This document shows, piece by piece, positions 7,276 to 9,761 of a stretch of DNA of 9,761 nucleotides. The DNA comes from Acidobacteriota bacterium. GTDB taxonomy: Bacteria; Acidobacteriota; Terriglobia; Acidoferrales; UBA7541. Location of the stretch: positions 1 to 9,761 of the forward strand of contig JAFAZL010000258.1 in the NCBI GenBank assembly GCA_019239815.1. Direction: 5' to 3'. A program made the position numbers and the translations under genes. The first letter of the stretch is position 1. Every line of letters starts with the position of its first letter. The notes beneath the pieces are model-generated. The model was not told where the DNA came from. It made no database searches and was given only the letters and a program-made list of their open reading frames with translations.

Positions 7276-7776
7276 TTATTGGGGCAGAGGTCTCGGAGTC
7301 GCTTGGTGCTGTACGGCGCCCGCCCGCGCGCGCCAGTGTCCCGCTATTGCTCCCGCGATAGCGTTTGGTACCGCCAGCACAACGCCGTAGAGCACGTATC
7401 CCATCGTTCCTTCGTTTTTCGGGAGAATCAACGCGAGAGTCCACAACGCGATTGGCGCGAGTGCTCCTCCAACCAAGAATCCGACGAGCGCCGCGGACTT
7501 CTTTGCAGGCACAAAAAACCAGATAATTACGGTACCGACGAGCGCCAACGGCAGTTCCGGAAGGAAACGCGCCAAAGTGGTGTACACACTCGGAGGTGGC
7601 CCGCCGAAGAGCAAAGGTGAACCACCGACAATTAACCAGAGCAGAAGACTCTTGGCGACTCCTCCGGCACGACGAGTTGTGGAGTCCGCCGAATTAACCA
7701 TGCCTCGGAAGGCCCAATTCAAGCCCCAGGCAAGGACCAGCGCGAGGAATAGGCCTGTGATGAAAAAGAGCTGCAT
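7276..7776 (-). CDS. Unknown five-helix membrane protein
   Basis: I do not recognise a family. The 166-residue product from ATG 7776 shows five likely membrane helices, at about 2-23, 41-58, 73-90, 94-119 and 125-147. A Pro-rich connector (LLFGGPPPSV) lies between helices 2 and 3, and the C-terminal tail is Gln- and Pro-containing. No catalytic or metal-binding motif is seen. The frame is open upstream to a TTG at 7833, giving 185 residues, but the added part (MRSARGLPILLPSVVEFER) has no membrane signal logic and no good ribosome site, and a membrane protein starting MQLFFITGLFL is more natural. Neither start has a strong Shine-Dalgarno. It is divergent from ubiD and upstream of the dehydrogenase, with which it may or may not share a transcript. 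Confidence 0.7.
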   Translation of the reverse strand: MQLFFITGLFLALVLAWGLNWAFRGMVNSADSTTRRAGGVAKSLLLWLIVGGSPLLFGGPPPSVYTTLARFLPELPLALVGTVIIWFFVPAKKSAALVGFLVGGALAPIALWTLALILPKNEGTMGYVLYGVVLAVPNAIAGAIAGHWRARAGAVQHQATPRPLPQ

Positions 7777-7870
7777 ACGTTCGAACTCGACGACGCTTGG
7801 CAAGAGAATAGGTAGGCCGCGAGCCGAGCGCAACCGGAGCCCGGTGGCGCGTGTCCGGTTGACAACGCCG

Positions 7871-7879
7871 TGTTACAGT
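7871..7879 (+). promoter_or_regulatory. Candidate extended -10 element for ubiD
   Basis: TGTTACAGT fits TGn followed by a -10 hexamer (TACAGT, four of six to TATAAT). Transcription would start near 7886, giving a leader of about 45 bases before the GTG at 7931. A perfect TTGACA lies at 7859-7864, but only nine bases separate it from TACAGT, so it cannot serve as the -35 of the same promoter. This is a pattern match only. Confidence 0.3.
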
Positions 7880-7920
7880 TTGCGTTTCGGAAATTGTTGA
7901 CCTACTGCGAAAAGGGTTTT

Positions 7921-7930
7921 GGAGGAATGA
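7921..7930 (+). promoter_or_regulatory. Shine-Dalgarno with overlapping decoy ATG at ubiD
   Basis: GGAGG (7921-7925) is five bases from the GTG at 7931, a workable spacing. It lies one base from an out-of-frame ATG at 7927, which is too close. The ATG frame runs only eight codons before a TGA at 7951-7953. The site therefore selects GTG as the start of the decarboxylase. Confidence 0.7.
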
Positions 7931-9403
7931 GTGGCGTATCGCGATTTGCGTGAGTTTGTGCGAAAGCTCGAGAAAGAAGGCGAACTCCAGCGCATTCGTG
8001 CGGATGTCGATCCCGTTCTCGAGATCACCGAAATTACGCAGCGCATCGCGCGCGACCCCAACCGGAAACGCAACAGCGTCGGCCCCGCGCTCCTCTTCGA
8101 AAAGCCAAAAGGCTCAAGAGTTCCGCTTCTTGTAAACACTTTCGGCAGCGTCCGCCGTATGGAACTCGCATTCGAAGTCGATCGCCTCGAAGAAGTCGCC
8201 GATCGCATCCGCGGCTTTCTCGCGATGGAAACGCCTCAAGGCCTCTTCGACAAAATCAAGATGTTGCCGAAGCTCGCCGAACTCGGCTCCTTCTTCCCGA
8301 AGAGCGTGAAAGATGGCGACTGCAAAGAAGTCATCCGCACCGGCAGCCACGTAAACCTGCTCGATTTCCCAATCCTCAAGTGCTGGCCGCAGGACGGCGG
8401 ACGCTTCATCACTTTCCCGCTCGTCTTCACGCGCAATCCCGAAAGCGGCAAGCGCAACGTCGGCATGTATCGCATGCAGGTGTACGACGCGCGCACGACG
8501 GGCATGCACTGGCAGACGCAAAAACACGGCGCCGAGCATTTTCGCCGTGCCCGCGCCGCGAATCCTGACGGGAAAATTCCTGTCTCCGTTGCGATCGGCG
8601 CCGATCCCGCGACCTCACTTGCTGGGATGCTCCCGATTCCGCCCGATCTCGACGAAATGATGTTTGCCGGATTCCTCCGCCGCGAGCCGGTCGAGATGGT
8701 GAAGTGCGAAACCAACGACCTCGAAGTTCCCGCCAACGCCGAAATCGTTCTCGAAGGCTACGTCTCCCTCAACGAAATGCGCACCGAAGGGCCCTTCGGC
8801 GATCACACCGGCTTTTATTCGCTCGAAGGCGAATTCCCCGTCTTTCACGTCGAATGCATCACCCACAAAAAAGATCCGATCTATCTGACAACTGTCGTCG
8901 GCCCGCCGCCGCAGGAAGATTTCTACATGGGTTACGCCGTTGAGCGCGTCTTCCTGCCCGTGATGAAAATGCAGTATCCCGAAATCGTCGACGTCGCCAT
9001 GCCCGCCGAAGGCATCTTTCACAATTTAATGATCGTCGCCATTCGCAAATCGTATCCGGGACACGCGCGCAAAATCATGAACGCGATTTGGTCGCTTGGT
9101 CAGGCCATGTTCACCAAAGTGATCGTGGTCGTCGATCACGACGTGAACGTCCACGACTATCGCGAAGTCGTCTGGAAAGCTCTCTGCGCGCTCGACCCCG
9201 AGCGCGATATCCAATTTTCTCTCGGCCCCGTCGATACGCTCGATCACGCGCAACGCATGCAGGACTACGGTTCAAAAATGGGCGTCGATGCGACGCGCAA
9301 ATGGCCGACCGAAGGATTCACACGCCCGTGGCCCGACGAGATCCTGATGGACTCCAAGACCAAAGCGAAGATCGATTCGATCTGGAAGACCCTAGGCCTC
9401 TAG
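7931..9403 (+). CDS. ubiD: UbiD-family prenylated-FMN decarboxylase
   Basis: UbiD enzymes reversibly (de)carboxylate aromatic or alpha,beta-unsaturated acids using prenylated FMN made by UbiX. The 490 residues match the family's usual size (E. coli UbiD is 497). The cofactor and active-site region is NVGMYRMQV with R181, followed by MHWQTQKHGAEHFRR. The other two acidic catalytic positions are E286 and D291 in EGPFGDHTG, fitting the Arg-Glu-Glu/Asp triad known from Fdc1 and UbiD. LVNTFGSVRR near 58-67, IVVVDHDVNVHD in the C-terminal part and the TEGFTRPWPDE tail are family signatures. In a quinone context it would decarboxylate a ubiquinone or menaquinone precursor, but no other quinone gene or ubiX is present here, so the substrate is open. 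The start is GTG 7931 with GGAGG five bases upstream. It is divergent from the membrane-protein gene. The symbol is given by family. Confidence 0.93.
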   Translation: MAYRDLREFVRKLEKEGELQRIRADVDPVLEITEITQRIARDPNRKRNSVGPALLFEKPKGSRVPLLVNTFGSVRRMELAFEVDRLEEVADRIRGFLAMETPQGLFDKIKMLPKLAELGSFFPKSVKDGDCKEVIRTGSHVNLLDFPILKCWPQDGGRFITFPLVFTRNPESGKRNVGMYRMQVYDARTTGMHWQTQKHGAEHFRRARAANPDGKIPVSVAIGADPATSLAGMLPIPPDLDEMMFAGFLRREPVEMVKCETNDLEVPANAEIVLEGYVSLNEMRTEGPFGDHTGFYSLEGEFPVFHVECITHKKDPIYLTTVVGPPPQEDFYMGYAVERVFLPVMKMQYPEIVDVAMPAEGIFHNLMIVAIRKSYPGHARKIMNAIWSLGQAMFTKVIVVVDHDVNVHDYREVVWKALCALDPERDIQFSLGPVDTLDHAQRMQDYGSKMGVDATRKWPTEGFTRPWPDEILMDSKTKAKIDSIWKTLGL

Positions 9404-9491
9404 TTCAATTCCGAACGCATACGCGGCGAATTAGAACGCTTCTTACAACTCCCTCATTCAAGCTGTCTCACCGGTGGCCGATACGCACGGT

Positions 9492-9496
9492 GGAGG
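9492..9496 (+). promoter_or_regulatory. Shine-Dalgarno of the PilZ gene
   Basis: GGAGG lies five bases before the GTG at 9502 and picks that codon over the in-frame GTG at 9490, which overlaps the site. A weak stem, TCACCG (9468-9473) with CGGTGG (9488-9493), could cover its first two bases. Confidence 0.6.
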
Positions 9497-9501
9497 ACCG
9501 T

Positions 9502-9761
9502 GTGAGCAAGCCAACCGAACGCCAGGACAACCGAGGTTTCATACCCTCGAACGCTGACCCCTCCCGTGCGTCACGGGGCGCGACGACCGCCGATTCTAGC
9601 CTCCACAGGCGGCATCCTCGGTACCGATTCAGTGAACCGATCAAGGTTTGCTGTAAAGACGGCAGCTGCTTTGACGGAATCAGCGTGGAAATCAGCCAAA
9701 AGGGCATGTCGGCGATCATCCAAGGGCCCCTCGCGCCCGGTGATGTCGTGCGTTTACAACC
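9502..9761 (+). CDS. PilZ-domain protein, 3' end missing
   Basis: PilZ domains bind cyclic di-GMP and control motility, secretion or exopolysaccharide through partner proteins. The frame opens with GTG 9502 and is still open at the window end (86 complete codons). The first ~34 residues are polar and probably disordered. The domain then starts with RRHPRYR (36-42), which supplies the RxxxR ligand-binding arginines, followed by a strand, and then VEISQKGMS (62-70) at the place of the D/NxSxxG motif. The first position is Glu, E63, not Asp or Asn. Three cysteines are clustered (C50, C51, C56) in the first strand turn. Since the rest of the domain and anything after it is missing, other domains cannot be excluded. 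It stands 98 bases after ubiD and has its own ribosome site; no functional link with ubiD is seen. Confidence 0.82.
   Translation, partial: MSKPTERQDNRGFIPSNADPSRASRGATTADSSLHRRHPRYRFSEPIKVCCKDGSCFDGISVEISQKGMSAIIQGPLAPGDVVRLQ

Noticed and set aside
7859..7864. Perfect TTGACA as a -35 box for ubiD
   Set aside because: No -10-like hexamer occurs 16 to 18 bases downstream; the nearest, TACAGT, is only nine bases away.
9563..9577. CCCGTG/CACGGG stem with a three-base loop
   Set aside because: It lies inside the PilZ coding region with no T-run or conserved context and is easily explained by GC-rich coding sequence.
9468..9719. An 83-residue minus-strand frame at the right end
   Set aside because: The plus strand here encodes a PilZ domain with a GTG start and GGAGG. 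The minus frame has no recognisable content.
1..9761. Search for a mobile element, defence system, CRISPR array, tRNA or biosynthetic cluster
   Set aside because: No transposase, integrase, spaced direct repeats, tRNA-like cloverleaf or defence-type domain was recognised by eye. All long frames are assigned to housekeeping or metabolic families or to one unknown membrane protein.

Overview
The window reads as ordinary chromosomal DNA from a GC-rich Gram-negative bacterium. The best guess is a member of the Acidobacteriota (Terriglobia-like). That placement is inference from three things: the style of the DUF948-like and PilZ proteins, an exported GH36 galactosidase with the acidobacterial-looking DYNRNWxEPGW context, and a TCATCCTGA...GAAGGATCT intergenic repeat of a kind I associate with acidobacterial genomes. 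No marker gene fixes the phylum.

Layout from left to right. (1) The 3' end of a plus-strand DUF948-like coiled-coil protein (3-356) is followed by a hairpin repeat (about 371-410). (2) A minus-strand sulfur-transfer pair comes next: iscS/nifS-type cysteine desulfurase (1842-3080) upstream of mnmA tRNA 2-thiouridylase (466-1668). The 173-base gap between them holds two strong hairpins and a candidate promoter. (3) A divergent plus-strand pair follows: an exported GH36 alpha-galactosidase (3166-5403), then, 15 bases later with a perfect AGGAGG, an exported DUF4197 protein (5419-6138). (4) On the minus strand lie a zinc-dependent medium-chain alcohol dehydrogenase (6167-7180) and a five-helix membrane protein of unknown function (7276-7776). 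(5) On the plus strand are a UbiD-family prenylated-FMN decarboxylase (7931-9403, GTG start) and the 5' part of a PilZ-domain protein (9502 to beyond the window, GTG start).

The one clear functional unit is iscS-mnmA: the desulfurase makes the persulfide sulfur that MnmA places on U34 of tRNA. The galactosidase and DUF4197 genes look co-transcribed and both products are exported, but no shared function is evident. UbiD needs prenylated FMN from a UbiX enzyme that is not in the window. There is no gene-free stretch over 300 bases; the largest gap is 173 bases.

I see no mobile element, CRISPR array, tRNA, rRNA, phage gene or defence system, and nothing I would call an undescribed system. The points most worth checking are a Trp-to-Arg change next to the catalytic nucleophile of the galactosidase, the hairpin/promoter cluster between iscS and mnmA, an Asp in place of a structural-zinc Cys in the dehydrogenase, and overlapping ATG/GTG starts at ubiD.
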